Shown: in pieces, positions 9,137-16,750 of the stretch
Numbering within the stretch: position 1 is the stretch's first letter
Layout of the letters: the number at the start of each line of letters is the position of its first letter
Assembly: GCF_014859355.1 (NCBI RefSeq)
Contig: NZ_JACUUJ010000002.1
Coordinates: forward strand, 141,115-179,653
Direction: 5' to 3'
DNA: 38,539 nucleotides
Source of the DNA: Yoonia sp.
GTDB taxonomy: Bacteria; Pseudomonadota; Alphaproteobacteria; Rhodobacterales; Rhodobacteraceae
Notes under the pieces: generated by a model
What the model was told of the DNA's origin: nothing
Database searches by the model: none
The model's input: only the letters and a program-made list of their open reading frames with translations
Position numbers and translations under genes: made by a program

Positions 9137-9441
9137 AACCGTTCCGCGCGCAAAACCTGCGCATCGGTGATGCTGACCACGCCAATATGTTTGTCAACCA
9201 CGGTAAAGGCGGCATCTAACAGCCCGTCCAGACGGTCTGGCCGGATCAGGCAGACAAAGGCGACCATGCCCGCGCGGCCAACCTGGCCTTCCCGGCTCCA
9301 TTTGCCCGATCGGCCCGACCCGCCCAGCACGGGCAGGATCGTATAGCCTGTCACCCCGGCTGTGTTCAGGGCCTCGGCCAAACGCCGTTCCAGCGGTGCC
9401 TCGATCACGATTTCAACGCGTTTGGCGATGTGGGTTTCCAT
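9133..9441 (-). CDS. sbtB: PII-like regulator next to SbtA (SbtB-like)
   Basis: The 102-residue protein has the ferredoxin-like PII fold pattern: a KRVEIVIEAPLERRLAEALNTAGVTGYTILPVLGG start, a T-loop-like GSGRSGKWSREG stretch (about 41-52) and a VVDKHIGVVSITDAQVLR end. In cyanobacteria SbtB binds adenine nucleotides, including cAMP and AMP, and controls the SbtA bicarbonate transporter. Here the gene directly follows sbtA: the sbtA stop at 9443-9445 lies 1 nt before this ATG, and GGAGGA inside the last sbtA codons is the ribosome binding site. The cysteine-containing C-terminal extension known from some cyanobacterial SbtB proteins is absent. SbtB is chosen over GlnB/GlnK from gene context and divergence from classic PII. 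The stop overlaps that of zapE. Confidence 0.85.
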   Translation of the reverse strand: METHIAKRVEIVIEAPLERRLAEALNTAGVTGYTILPVLGGSGRSGKWSREGQVGRAGMVAFVCLIRPDRLDGLLDAAFTVVDKHIGVVSITDAQVLRAERF

Positions 9442-9442
9442 G

Positions 9443-10420
9443 TCATCCTCCGGTCACGATCTGGGCCGCGGCAAGATATAGCGGAATCCCCAGCGTCAGG
9501 TTGAAAGGAAAGGTTACGCCCAGCGATAGCGTCAGGTAAATTGCCGGGTTCGCCTCTGGCAGGGCGACGCGCATGGCGGCGGGCACGGCGATATAGCTGG
9601 CCGATGCGGCAAGCACCATCAACAGCACGATTCCGCCCAGTGACAGCCCGACCAGCATGCCCAGCCCCAGCCCGATGGCTGATCCGATCATCGGCATCAA
9701 AACGGCGAAACCAACAGCCCCCGCGCCCAAAACGCCCTTGGATTGGCGCAGACCGCGCCCGGCGATCAGTCCCATGTCCAGCAGGAACAGACACAGCACA
9801 CCCTTGAAGGGCGAGACGATAAAGGCGCTGATTTCTTCGAGACCTTTTTCGCCAGTGATCGCTCCAATCGCAAACGCCCCGACCAGCAATACGATGGACC
9901 CGTTCAACAGGATTTCCCGCATCAGGCCTGGTTCAATTCGGCCTGACCCACCGCTGCGTGCCACCAGCCATAGTGCGGACAGGATCGCCGGGGCTTCCAT
10001 CACGGCGGCGACGGCAACCATATATCCTTCGGCGTCAATCATCCGGCCTTGCAGGACTGACGTTGCCGCGACAAACGTCACGATACTGATCGACCCATAA
10101 TGCGCGGCGACGGCTGCCGCATCTGTCGCGGTCAATCCGGTCAAGACCCGCAGTATCGCAAAGGCCAGCAGCGGCATGATGAACGATAACAGCAGCCCCG
10201 CGACCAATGACATGATCAACGTCGCGTCAACCCCATGCGCACTGACCGCGACACCGCCTTTGAAACCAATAGCAAACAGCAGGTAAATCGACATGCCCTT
10301 TGCCACCGCTTCGGGGATGGTCAGGTCAGATCGGGCAAGGGCGGCGGCCATCCCCAAGGCAAAGGACAGGATGATTGGTGAAACAAGGTTGGATCCGGCA
10401 AGCGAGAGTATTTCGTTCAT
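9443..10420 (-). CDS. sbtA: SbtA-type sodium-dependent bicarbonate transporter
   Basis: This inner-membrane permease of 325 residues has about ten hydrophobic helices in two inverted halves. Family features seen are the N-terminal NLVSPIILSFALGMAAALARSDL, the LLFAIGFKGGVAVS segment (about 47-60), the AHYGSISIVTFVAA block, and the C-terminal ASASYIAVPAAMRVALPEANP with LSLGVTFPFNLTLGIPLY. SbtA homologues take up bicarbonate with sodium. The gene sits 53 bp downstream of a beta-carbonic anhydrase and directly upstream of a PII-like gene in the same direction. That is the expected set for controlled inorganic-carbon uptake. The ion specificity is inferred from family and neighbours, not shown by the sequence. 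Confidence 0.92.
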   Translation of the reverse strand: MNEILSLAGSNLVSPIILSFALGMAAALARSDLTIPEAVAKGMSIYLLFAIGFKGGVAVSAHGVDATLIMSLVAGLLLSFIMPLLAFAILRVLTGLTATDAAAVAAHYGSISIVTFVAATSVLQGRMIDAEGYMVAVAAVMEAPAILSALWLVARSGGSGRIEPGLMREILLNGSIVLLVGAFAIGAITGEKGLEEISAFIVSPFKGVLCLFLLDMGLIAGRGLRQSKGVLGAGAVGFAVLMPMIGSAIGLGLGMLVGLSLGGIVLLMVLAASASYIAVPAAMRVALPEANPAIYLTLSLGVTFPFNLTLGIPLYLAAAQIVTGG

Positions 10421-10473
10421 TCTATCCTATCTTACCCTCTGCTTGCGCTGTGCAAGTTCAATGATCGCTTACC

Positions 10474-11121
10474 CTAAATGCCAACAAATTTTTCGATGTT
10501 CGGATCGTAGGCTTCTAGCCCGCCATCGCTGATATTATTCCAAAGTCCGTGCAGTGACAGCACTTCATCATCGACCGCTTGTTTGACAAAGGGGAAGGTC
10601 ATCAGGTTTTCCAGCGAAATCAGAACAGAAGCCTTTTCCAGCGCACGTTTGCGGCTTGCGTCATCCCCTTGGGGCAGGTGGTCATATCCGGGGCGCAGGA
10701 TATCCATCCAGCGACCTACGAAACTGCTGGTTTCTTCCAGTTGCGGCGCTTTGCCCGCGCACATGTCATAGCACCCTTCGACCCCGCCACATCCCGAATG
10801 GCCCAGCACGATCAGATGCGCGACCTTCAGCGTTGTGACGGCATATTCGATGGCTGCGGAGGTGCCGTGGTATTCCCCGTCAGGGTTATAGGGCGGCACA
10901 AGATTCGCGATATTGCGATGGATAAAGAATTCGCCCTGATCGGCCCCGAAAATTGACGTGACATGCACGCGGCTGTCACAACAGGACACGACCATGGCAC
11001 GCGGATGCTGCCCTTGTTCGGCCAGATGGCGATACCAGCTTTTGTTTTCGGCAAAGGTGGTCGCTTTCCAGCCGTGATAGCGGGTGACAAGATAATTTGG
11101 CAGAGGTTGTGCGTGCTTCAT
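10474..11121 (-). CDS. Beta-class carbonic anhydrase
   Basis: This enzyme interconverts carbon dioxide and bicarbonate in the cytoplasm. The 215 residues contain the zinc-site motifs of beta-carbonic anhydrases: the C-x-D-x-R set with Cys47, Asp49 and Arg51, and HSGCGG with His108 and Cys111. The FFIHRNIANLVPP and GTSAAIEYAVTTLKV blocks support the family. It heads a minus-strand unit with sbtA and the sbtB-like gene, so it probably equilibrates imported bicarbonate with CO2 for carboxylases. Upstream it is divergent from a small unknown gene. AGG lies about 9 nt before the ATG, a modest ribosome binding site. Confidence 0.96.
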   Translation of the reverse strand: MKHAQPLPNYLVTRYHGWKATTFAENKSWYRHLAEQGQHPRAMVVSCCDSRVHVTSIFGADQGEFFIHRNIANLVPPYNPDGEYHGTSAAIEYAVTTLKVAHLIVLGHSGCGGVEGCYDMCAGKAPQLEETSSFVGRWMDILRPGYDHLPQGDDASRKRALEKASVLISLENLMTFPFVKQAVDDEVLSLHGLWNNISDGGLEAYDPNIEKFVGI

Positions 11122-11235
11122 TTTGCGGGCCTGTCATGATGTTGCCCGTGAATACGTCGCATCTTCATGAATTTCGAGAGATATTTCGACGGCATTTCAA
11201 CCTTCTGGGAACTTTCGTCGTTTAGACCGGTTTGT

Positions 11236-11655
11236 ATGGAACATGAAACATCATTCATCGAACAGGCCGCCGTTGGCGATAATGCTGTTATTACACTGCG
11301 TTGCGCGGGCATGCTGCATTTTGATTCTGCCCCACTGAATCGGTTGTTTCAGGAAAAAGGCGCCGCCACGGCAGAGGATATTATCTGCCGCATCCTTGAA
11401 GATATCGCGCGCCAGTTGGACAGCTTGCAAGATGATCTGGAACATTGTGCATTTCAGACCATGCTGAAACCTGCGCGTAGGATCGGGTTGGTTGCTGATC
11501 AGATCGGCCTGACAGAGGTGTCGATCGCTGCGTATCATGTGGCCAATTGTCTGACGCAAAAAGATGGTATCGCGCTGGCGGCGACATTGGCGCGCCTCGA
11601 ACGCGGGTTCGACATTGCCGTGGTTGAAATCTGGAATTTTCGCGATAGCGGCTAA
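11236..11655 (+). CDS. Small unknown cytoplasmic protein
   Basis: I do not recognise a domain. From ATG 11236 the product is 139 residues, starting MEHETSFIEQAAVGDNAV; an in-frame ATG at 11167 would add 23 residues. Neither start has a clear ribosome binding site, and the later one is chosen because the shorter N-terminus looks better ordered. The protein is mostly helical with a long central amphipathic segment (ICRILEDIARQLDSLQDDLE) and four cysteines. Codon use and lack of rare codons resemble the neighbours. A 240-residue open frame on the opposite strand (11251-11973) looks like a shadow. The gene lies between the divergent carbonic anhydrase and the M17 aminopeptidase. Confidence 0.7.
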   Translation: MEHETSFIEQAAVGDNAVITLRCAGMLHFDSAPLNRLFQEKGAATAEDIICRILEDIARQLDSLQDDLEHCAFQTMLKPARRIGLVADQIGLTEVSIAAYHVANCLTQKDGIALAATLARLERGFDIAVVEIWNFRDSG

Positions 11656-11718
11656 CGGGGCTTGCAGCCCAAGGGCGGGATTGTAGTCTGCGACAGTAAT
11701 TAAATGATTGGAAGCCCG

Positions 11719-13098
11719 ATGCCCCTTACCTTCGCCGCTGAAACTGAAACGGCTATTCCTTTGCGTGTTGTATCGTCCGATACACGTGACCCTGTATTGG
11801 ATGGCCTGCCTGAATCTGCCAGGGCTTGGGCCTTGGCGCAGGGTTTTGGTGGGGAATTGGGCCAAATTGTCGCGATCCCTGATGATCGGGGCGGCATCGC
11901 GCAGGTGCTGGTCGGTTACGGCACAGCCAAGAAACGCGCGCGCGGCCGGTTTCATATGGGCGCAATTGCCCAAAAACTGCCAAAGGGCACTTATAAGATC
12001 GTCAGCGGATTAGACGATGCCGCCCTGCAAGAAGCTGCCTTGGCGTGGCTTTTGGCGGGCTATAGCTTTGATCGTTACCGCAAACCTGCGACGGGCATCG
12101 CCCAACTGGTCGCCCCTGACGGGGTGGATGCAGGCCGTCTGACGATCATCGCCAATGCCGAAAGCTTGACGCGTGATCTGATCAATACGCCGTCATCGGA
12201 TATGGGCCCTGACGAATTGGAGGACGCGACCCGTGCGCTGGCCTCTGCGCATGACGCGGCGCTGAACGTGATTTTGGGTGATGATCTGATATCGGCAAAT
12301 TTCCCCCTGATCCACACGGTCGGGCGCGCATCGACCCGTGTGCCGCGGCTATTGGATTTGCGCTGGGGTGACGCCGGGCCAAAACTGACTTTGGTCGGCA
12401 AGGGGGTGTGTTTTGACACCGGCGGGCTGAATATCAAACCCGGTGCGTCGATGGGGCTGATGAAAAAGGATATGGGCGGGGCTGCGACCGTGCTGGGACT
12501 GGCACAGATGATTATGGCGCTGGGTCTGAAACTGCGACTGCGCGTGTTGATACCCGCGGTGGAAAACAGCATTGCGGGCAATGCGTTCCGCCCGCAAGAC
12601 ATCCTGACATCGCGCAAGGGCCTGACGATCGAGGTGAACAATACCGACGCCGAAGGGCGGTTGGTGCTGGCCGATGCGCTGACCCTGTCGGACGAAGATG
12701 CGCCTGATCTGGTAATCTCGATGGCGACGCTGACAGGGGCGGCGCGGGTGGCTTTGGGGCCGGATCTGTCGCCATTCTACACCGATAACGATGACCATGC
12801 CGTGGCCCTTTCACAGGCGGCACGTGCGGTGGCTGATCCGGTTTGGCGGATGCCGTTCCATGCCCCGTATGACGAAATGATCGAACCGGGCATCGCCGAT
12901 CTGGACAATGCCCCATCGGGCGGGATGGCGGGCAGCATCACCGCCGCGCTGTTCCTGCGCCGGTTCGTCGAAAGCCCTTACATGCATTTTGATATCTTCG
13001 GCTGGCAGCCAACTGCCGCGCCATCGCGCCCCAAAGGCGGTGTCGGGATGGGGGCGCGTGCCGTGCTTGAAGCCTTGCCGAAACTGCTGAACCTGTGA
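11719..13098 (+). CDS. Leucyl aminopeptidase family (M17) metallopeptidase
   Basis: This cytoplasmic two-metal exopeptidase releases N-terminal residues from peptides. The C-terminal M17 catalytic domain is complete. Numbering from ATG 11719, the ligands appear as Lys228 and Asp233 in VGKGVCFDTGG, Lys240 in NIKPGAS, Asp251 in KKDMGGAA, and Asp310/Glu312/Arg314 in the signature NTDAEGRL. An ATG five codons upstream (11704) is possible, but GGAAG fits better before 11719. The stop overlaps the GTG start of an NlpC/P60 peptidase (GTGA), so the two are translated together. Such a pair suggests recycling of murein peptides and general peptide turnover. Confidence 0.94.
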   Translation: MPLTFAAETETAIPLRVVSSDTRDPVLDGLPESARAWALAQGFGGELGQIVAIPDDRGGIAQVLVGYGTAKKRARGRFHMGAIAQKLPKGTYKIVSGLDDAALQEAALAWLLAGYSFDRYRKPATGIAQLVAPDGVDAGRLTIIANAESLTRDLINTPSSDMGPDELEDATRALASAHDAALNVILGDDLISANFPLIHTVGRASTRVPRLLDLRWGDAGPKLTLVGKGVCFDTGGLNIKPGASMGLMKKDMGGAATVLGLAQMIMALGLKLRLRVLIPAVENSIAGNAFRPQDILTSRKGLTIEVNNTDAEGRLVLADALTLSDEDAPDLVISMATLTGAARVALGPDLSPFYTDNDDHAVALSQAARAVADPVWRMPFHAPYDEMIEPGIADLDNAPSGGMAGSITAALFLRRFVESPYMHFDIFGWQPTAAPSRPKGGVGMGARAVLEALPKLLNL

Positions 13099-13910
13099 CA
13101 GACAGGCGGCTGACAGCGGCCAACGGGCGCATCGCGGCGATGCATCTGGCAGGGCAAGTGCCTGCGGCACGTTACGTGACGGGCTGGCCGATGGTGCTGT
13201 TGCGCCCCGTCACCGATTTATGTGCGGCCCCTGACGGTGTGCGTGACAGGCAGCTTTTACGCGGTGCCACCGTCACAGTGTTCGAAGACCACGTAGGCTG
13301 GTCCTTTGTGCAGGCAGCTGATGGCTATGTGGGCTATGTGCCGTCTGACCGGCTTGGCCCGCCTGTTGTGCACAGCCATTTTGTGGCCAGCCCGGCAACG
13401 CATGCCTACCGCGCTGAAGATTTTAAATCGGCTGTGGCCATGGCGCTTCCTCTGGGGGCGCACGTGACTGTTCTGGACGAACGGCGCAAGTTTTTTAAAA
13501 CGGACGTGGGGTTCGTGCCAAAGCGCCATGTGCGCCACGTTGACCGCCCATTCGAAGACCCCGCCACCGTCGCGCAGATGCATTTTGGCGTGCCCTATTT
13601 GTGGGGCGGCAATTCTACGCGGGGGATTGATTGTTCGGGCCTGATCAGCGCCAGTCTGCGCCTGTGTGGCCGGACCTGCCCCGGTGACAGCGACTTGCAA
13701 CAGGCGTTGGGGCAGGATTTTACCGACACGCCCCGCCGTGGCGATTTGCTGTTCTGGCAGGGGCATGTGGCGATGGTGGTTGACGCCGAAACGCTGGTCC
13801 ACGCCAATGCGCACCACATGGCCGTCGCCTATGAACCGTTGGCGCAAGCGGTGCTGCGGATCGACGCGCAGGGGGGCGGGCCTGTTATTGCCCGCAGGCG
13901 CGTTGTTTAG
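13095..13910 (+). CDS. NlpC/P60 (C40) endopeptidase with SH3-like domains
   Basis: The 271-residue protein is probably a gamma-D-glutamyl-diamino acid endopeptidase of the YkfC type acting on murein peptides. The N-terminal half (about 28-150) contains two SH3b-like segments (GATVTVFEDHVGWSFVQ and GAHVTVLDERRKFFK). The C-terminal NlpC/P60 domain has catalytic Cys180 in GIDCSGL, His224 in FWQGHVAMV and a polar third residue near HANAHHMAV (about 236-244). I see no signal peptide, so it likely works inside the cell on recycled peptides, which fits its overlap with the M17 aminopeptidase. Its stop shares four bases with the opposing DUF2794 gene. Confidence 0.93.
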   Translation: MTDRRLTAANGRIAAMHLAGQVPAARYVTGWPMVLLRPVTDLCAAPDGVRDRQLLRGATVTVFEDHVGWSFVQAADGYVGYVPSDRLGPPVVHSHFVASPATHAYRAEDFKSAVAMALPLGAHVTVLDERRKFFKTDVGFVPKRHVRHVDRPFEDPATVAQMHFGVPYLWGGNSTRGIDCSGLISASLRLCGRTCPGDSDLQQALGQDFTDTPRRGDLLFWQGHVAMVVDAETLVHANAHHMAVAYEPLAQAVLRIDAQGGGPVIARRRVV

Positions 13911-14242
13911 TCAACCGCGCGGATCAGCTTGCGTTCCAGAACCCGCAACACCTGCCCCAAATCGTTGCCCCGTTTCAAAATCTGGCCATCCATGGCGATG
14001 ATCGCATATTGCCCCTGCTTCAGTCGCAGCTTGGGGCGTTTTTCGATCCGGTAGAGCGGATGTTCCGCTGTGCGGCGAAACACCGAAAAAATGGCGACGT
14101 CGCGCAGGCAGGATATACCATAATCCCGCCATTCACCCGCAGCGACCATGCGGCCATAAAGCCCCAGAATCGGGCCAAGTTCAGTGCGGTGAAACGCTGT
14201 CCGTCCATTTGCTGAAAAGGGGGAAGGGGGCAAGGCAGTCAT
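13907..14242 (-). CDS. DUF2794 domain-containing protein
   Basis: The protein is 111 residues from ATG 14242; a TTG six codons upstream would give 117. It matches the alphaproteobacterial DUF2794 pattern: a central FHRTELGPILGLYGRMVAAGEWRDYG segment, then AIFSVFRRTAEHPLYRIEKRPKLR and a GQYAIIAMDGQILKRG end with a VLRVLERK helix. No function is established for the family. It converges on the NlpC/P60 gene and the two share a TTAG stop tetramer at 13907-13910. Only a weak ribosome binding site (CTGGGG) is seen before the ATG. Confidence 0.88.
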   Translation of the reverse strand: MTALPPSPFSANGRTAFHRTELGPILGLYGRMVAAGEWRDYGISCLRDVAIFSVFRRTAEHPLYRIEKRPKLRLKQGQYAIIAMDGQILKRGNDLGQVLRVLERKLIRAVD

Positions 14243-14361
14243 ACCCCAGCGTTGCGTCAAAGCCGCCGGAAATCAAGCATCCATCGGCCTTGATGACGAC
14301 CCTGCCATTAAATCACCCTTAAAAGGTCACAGTCCTTGCCTATTCGAAACACGAGTCACTG

Positions 14362-14448
14362 TTACCGTTCACTTATAGTGAAGCGTTTTCCGGTGTCGTA
14401 GTATTTAACCCACACACAGTCTGCGGCATCGGATGCGTTCTTTTTCAT
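14362..14448 (-). CDS. Possible 28-residue small protein downstream of the I78 inhibitor
   Basis: An ATG at 14448, nine bases after the I78 inhibitor stop, opens a frame encoding MKKNASDAADCVWVKYYDTG and eight more residues before TAA. Composition (Asp-Ala-Cys-Val-Trp, Tyr-Tyr-Asp, a basic C-terminus) looks protein-like rather than random. No good ribosome binding site is visible, so it would depend on re-initiation. It could also be a remnant of a longer gene. Without homologues this remains a weak call. Confidence 0.25.
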   Translation of the reverse strand: MKKNASDAADCVWVKYYDTGKRFTISER

Positions 14449-14457
14449 CAGCCAAAA

Positions 14458-14718
14458 TCAACCACAATTGATGACCGTGATGGTTTCATCGGGTGCAACG
14501 ACGAAATTGATCCGGTCAGGTCTGTAATCTTGTGTCACCATGTCGCCGGGTCGGATGATCCGCACCATGCCAAGGATCAACACTTTTTCCAGCGCGGTCG
14601 CGTCTTGGCCGATCAAACCCGCATGGGCCGCAGCTCCGCAGGTATCGGGCCTTTTTTCTGGTAACGGTTGCGCCGCAGCGCAGGCCGCACAAACAGCAAG
14701 GGGCATCAGCTTCTTCAT
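14458..14718 (-). CDS. I78 family peptidase inhibitor, secreted
   Basis: The 86-residue product starts with a short signal peptide (MKKLMPLAVCAACAAAQPL), followed by the I78 core: GLIGQDATALEK, then VRIIRPGDMVTQDYRPDRINFVV and the ending DETITVINCG. I78 proteins inhibit serine proteases (elastase, subtilisin type). The two cysteines in the mature chain (near residue 27 and the penultimate Cys85) could form the usual disulfide. The start at 14718 is chosen because it begins the signal peptide; the longer frame upstream lies in the promoter region of the divergent dehydrogenase. Periplasmic location is inferred. Confidence 0.88.
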   Translation of the reverse strand: MKKLMPLAVCAACAAAQPLPEKRPDTCGAAAHAGLIGQDATALEKVLILGMVRIIRPGDMVTQDYRPDRINFVVAPDETITVINCG

Positions 14719-14781
14719 GCCCGCCAGCTTGAACCTAGCACCGTCGTTTTTGCAAGTCTGCTGTGACTGAGCGGTTGAATT

Positions 14782-14790
14782 CCCCCCCCC
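14782..14790 (+). repeat. Run of nine C between divergent I78 and dehydrogenase genes
   Basis: Nine consecutive C residues lie 37 bp before the dehydrogenase start and 63 bp before the I78 start. Long G/C homopolymers are prone to slippage. Here the tract would change promoter or leader spacing, not a reading frame. Sequencing error in tract length is possible. Confidence 0.6.
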
Positions 14791-14827
14791 AATGCCTGAT
14801 CTTCTTCTAAACGACAGGAGAAGACAC

Positions 14828-15940
14828 ATGCGGACTCGTGCAGCAGTGGCAATGGCGGCAGGCCAGCCGCTTGAAGTGATGGAAGTGAACCTTGAAGGCC
14901 CGAAAGCGGGCGAGGTTCTGGTTGAAATCAAGGCGACAGGGATATGCCATACCGATGAATTCACCCGGTCCGGTGCCGACCCCGAAGGGTTGTTTCCCGC
15001 GATCCTTGGCCACGAAGGGGCCGGTGTGGTGGTTGATATTGGCCCCGGTGTGACCAGCCTGAAACCGGGTGATCATGTGATCCCGCTTTACACGCCCGAA
15101 TGCCGCGAATGCGAATATTGCCTGAACCCGAAAACGAACCTGTGTCAGGCGATCCGCACGACGCAGGGCGCTGGCGTCATGCCTGACGGGACCAGCCGTT
15201 TTTCCATGCTAGATGGCACGCCGATCCTGCATTACATGGGCTGTTCGACGTTTGCCAACCACACGGTGCTGCCGGAAATTGCGCTGGCCAAGGTGCGGTC
15301 TGACGCACCCTTCGACAAGATCTGCTATATCGGTTGCGGCGTGACGACGGGCATCGGGGCCGTGATCAACACCGCCAAGGTGGAAATTGGCAGCCGGGCG
15401 ATTGTTTTTGGTCTGGGCGGCATCGGCCTGAATGTCATTCAAGGCTTGCGTCTGGCGGGGGCTGATCAGATCATCGGTGTTGATCTGAACCCCGGCAAGG
15501 TGGAAATGGCGACACGGTTCGGCATGACCGATTTTGTGAACACCAAGGATGTTGACGGCGATCTGGTCGCGCATCTGGTCGCGCTGACCGGCGGCGGGGC
15601 CGATTATACGTTCGACGCCACCGGCAATGTGGGCGTGATGCGCACCGCGCTGGAATCCGCGCACAAGGGCTGGGGCGAAAGCATTATCATCGGTGTGGCC
15701 CCTGCGGGTGCCGAAATTTCAACGCGGCCTTTCCAGCTTGTCACCGGGCGCAGCTGGCGCGGCACGGCGTTTGGCGGCGCGCGTGGCCGGACCGATGTGC
15801 CCAGGATCGTCGATTGGTATATGCAGGGCAAGATCGAGATCGACCCGATGATCACCCACAAGTTGAGCCTTGATGACATCAACAAGGGCTTTGATCTGAT
15901 GCACGCAGGCAAGTCGATCCGCGCTGTCGTGGAATTCTGA
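14828..15940 (+). CDS. adhI: S-(hydroxymethyl)glutathione dehydrogenase / class III alcohol dehydrogenase
   Basis: This zinc enzyme oxidises S-hydroxymethylglutathione (formaldehyde plus glutathione) to S-formylglutathione with NAD+, and can also reduce S-nitrosoglutathione. The 370-residue chain has catalytic zinc ligands Cys40 (GICHTDEF), His62 (GHEGAG) and Cys170 (GCGVTTG). Structural zinc cysteines are at 92, 95, 98 and 106, and the NAD motif GLGGIG is at 195-200 with Asp219 for NAD preference. ATG 14828 is preceded by ACAGGAG. The gene stands alone between a C9-containing promoter region and a very strong terminator. It is also known as frmA, flhA or adhC. The hydrolase for its product is at 5120-5950. 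Confidence 0.97.
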   Translation: MRTRAAVAMAAGQPLEVMEVNLEGPKAGEVLVEIKATGICHTDEFTRSGADPEGLFPAILGHEGAGVVVDIGPGVTSLKPGDHVIPLYTPECRECEYCLNPKTNLCQAIRTTQGAGVMPDGTSRFSMLDGTPILHYMGCSTFANHTVLPEIALAKVRSDAPFDKICYIGCGVTTGIGAVINTAKVEIGSRAIVFGLGGIGLNVIQGLRLAGADQIIGVDLNPGKVEMATRFGMTDFVNTKDVDGDLVAHLVALTGGGADYTFDATGNVGVMRTALESAHKGWGESIIIGVAPAGAEISTRPFQLVTGRSWRGTAFGGARGRTDVPRIVDWYMQGKIEIDPMITHKLSLDDINKGFDLMHAGKSIRAVVEF

Positions 15941-15956
15941 TCAGGACACCAACACA

Positions 15957-15987
15957 GCAAAAGCCCGGGCTGACCCCGGGCTTTTGC
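15957..15987 (+). terminator. Strong intrinsic terminator of the formaldehyde dehydrogenase gene
   Basis: The perfect 13-bp stem GCAAAAGCCCGGG / CCCGGGCTTTTGC has a 5-nt loop (CTGAC) and starts 16 nt after the dehydrogenase stop. The 3' arm contains a TTTT run and is followed by GCCATTTTG. It ends 19 bp before the NYN gene start, so it isolates that gene's own promoter or leaks into it. Confidence 0.92.
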
Positions 15988-16006
15988 CATTTTGAAAGGA
16001 TACCGC

Positions 16007-16750
16007 ATGGCGCGGGAACAAAAGCTTTTGGCGGTCTTGATTGACGCCGATAACATCCCTGCGAAATACGCAGCCCCCATCCTGCGCGAGATCACAACCT
16101 ATGGCGAACCCGCGTTGCGCCGGGTTTATGGCGACTGGTCCAGCCCTGCGCTGGCCAACTGGAAAAAGGAAGTGATGGAACTGGGCATGGTCGCCAGTCA
16201 GGAAACCGCCAACACCAAGGGCAAAAACGCCAGCGATATCGGGCTAGTGATCGACGCGATGGATATTCTGCACACCGGGCGGTTTGACGGTTTTGTTCTT
16301 GTCAGCTCTGACAGCGATTTCACCGCGCTGGCGAACCGTTTGCGCGAAGACGGGGTGGATGTGATCGGCATCGGTGAAAGCAAGGCGCCGGTCAGCCTGC
16401 GCAATGTCTGCAACCGGTTCATCCTGATCGAAAATATTGTGGGGCAGGACAAGGAACCTGCGCCAGCGAAAGTCGAAACAGGCGCAAAGCCTGCTGTTGC
16501 AAATGGAACAACGGAACGGCAGCCGCCTTCAAAGGTGATACCGCTTGTGATAGAAGCGATGGAAAGCATCGACCGCGAAGGTGAATGGTTTTCACTGGGC
16601 CAGTTGGGGCAATACATCACCCGTGCGAACCCGGATTTTGATTCACGCACCTACGGCAGCGCAAAGTTAAGCGATTTGCTGGAAAAGACAGGACGTTTTG
16701 AAATGCGCAAAGGTCAGGGTAACCATCTGGAAGTGCGCCGGCTGGATTAG
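16007..16750 (+). CDS. NYN-domain protein with C-terminal OST-HTH/LOTUS domain
   Basis: The 247 residues combine an N-terminal PIN-like NYN domain (about 5-145) with a C-terminal LOTUS/OST-HTH domain (about 175-245). Acidic residues expected at a metal-dependent nuclease centre are visible: Asp13 and Asp15 in LIDADNIP, Asp77 in KNASDIGL, and Asp102 and Asp104 in SSDSDFTAL. NYN domains are predicted ribonucleases and LOTUS domains bind RNA (G-rich or structured), so an RNA-processing role is likely but unproven. GAAAGGA precedes ATG 16007. The gene follows the strong terminator and converges on the TetR gene with a 4-nt stop overlap. Confidence 0.93.
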   Translation: MAREQKLLAVLIDADNIPAKYAAPILREITTYGEPALRRVYGDWSSPALANWKKEVMELGMVASQETANTKGKNASDIGLVIDAMDILHTGRFDGFVLVSSDSDFTALANRLREDGVDVIGIGESKAPVSLRNVCNRFILIENIVGQDKEPAPAKVETGAKPAVANGTTERQPPSKVIPLVIEAMESIDREGEWFSLGQLGQYITRANPDFDSRTYGSAKLSDLLEKTGRFEMRKGQGNHLEVRRLD

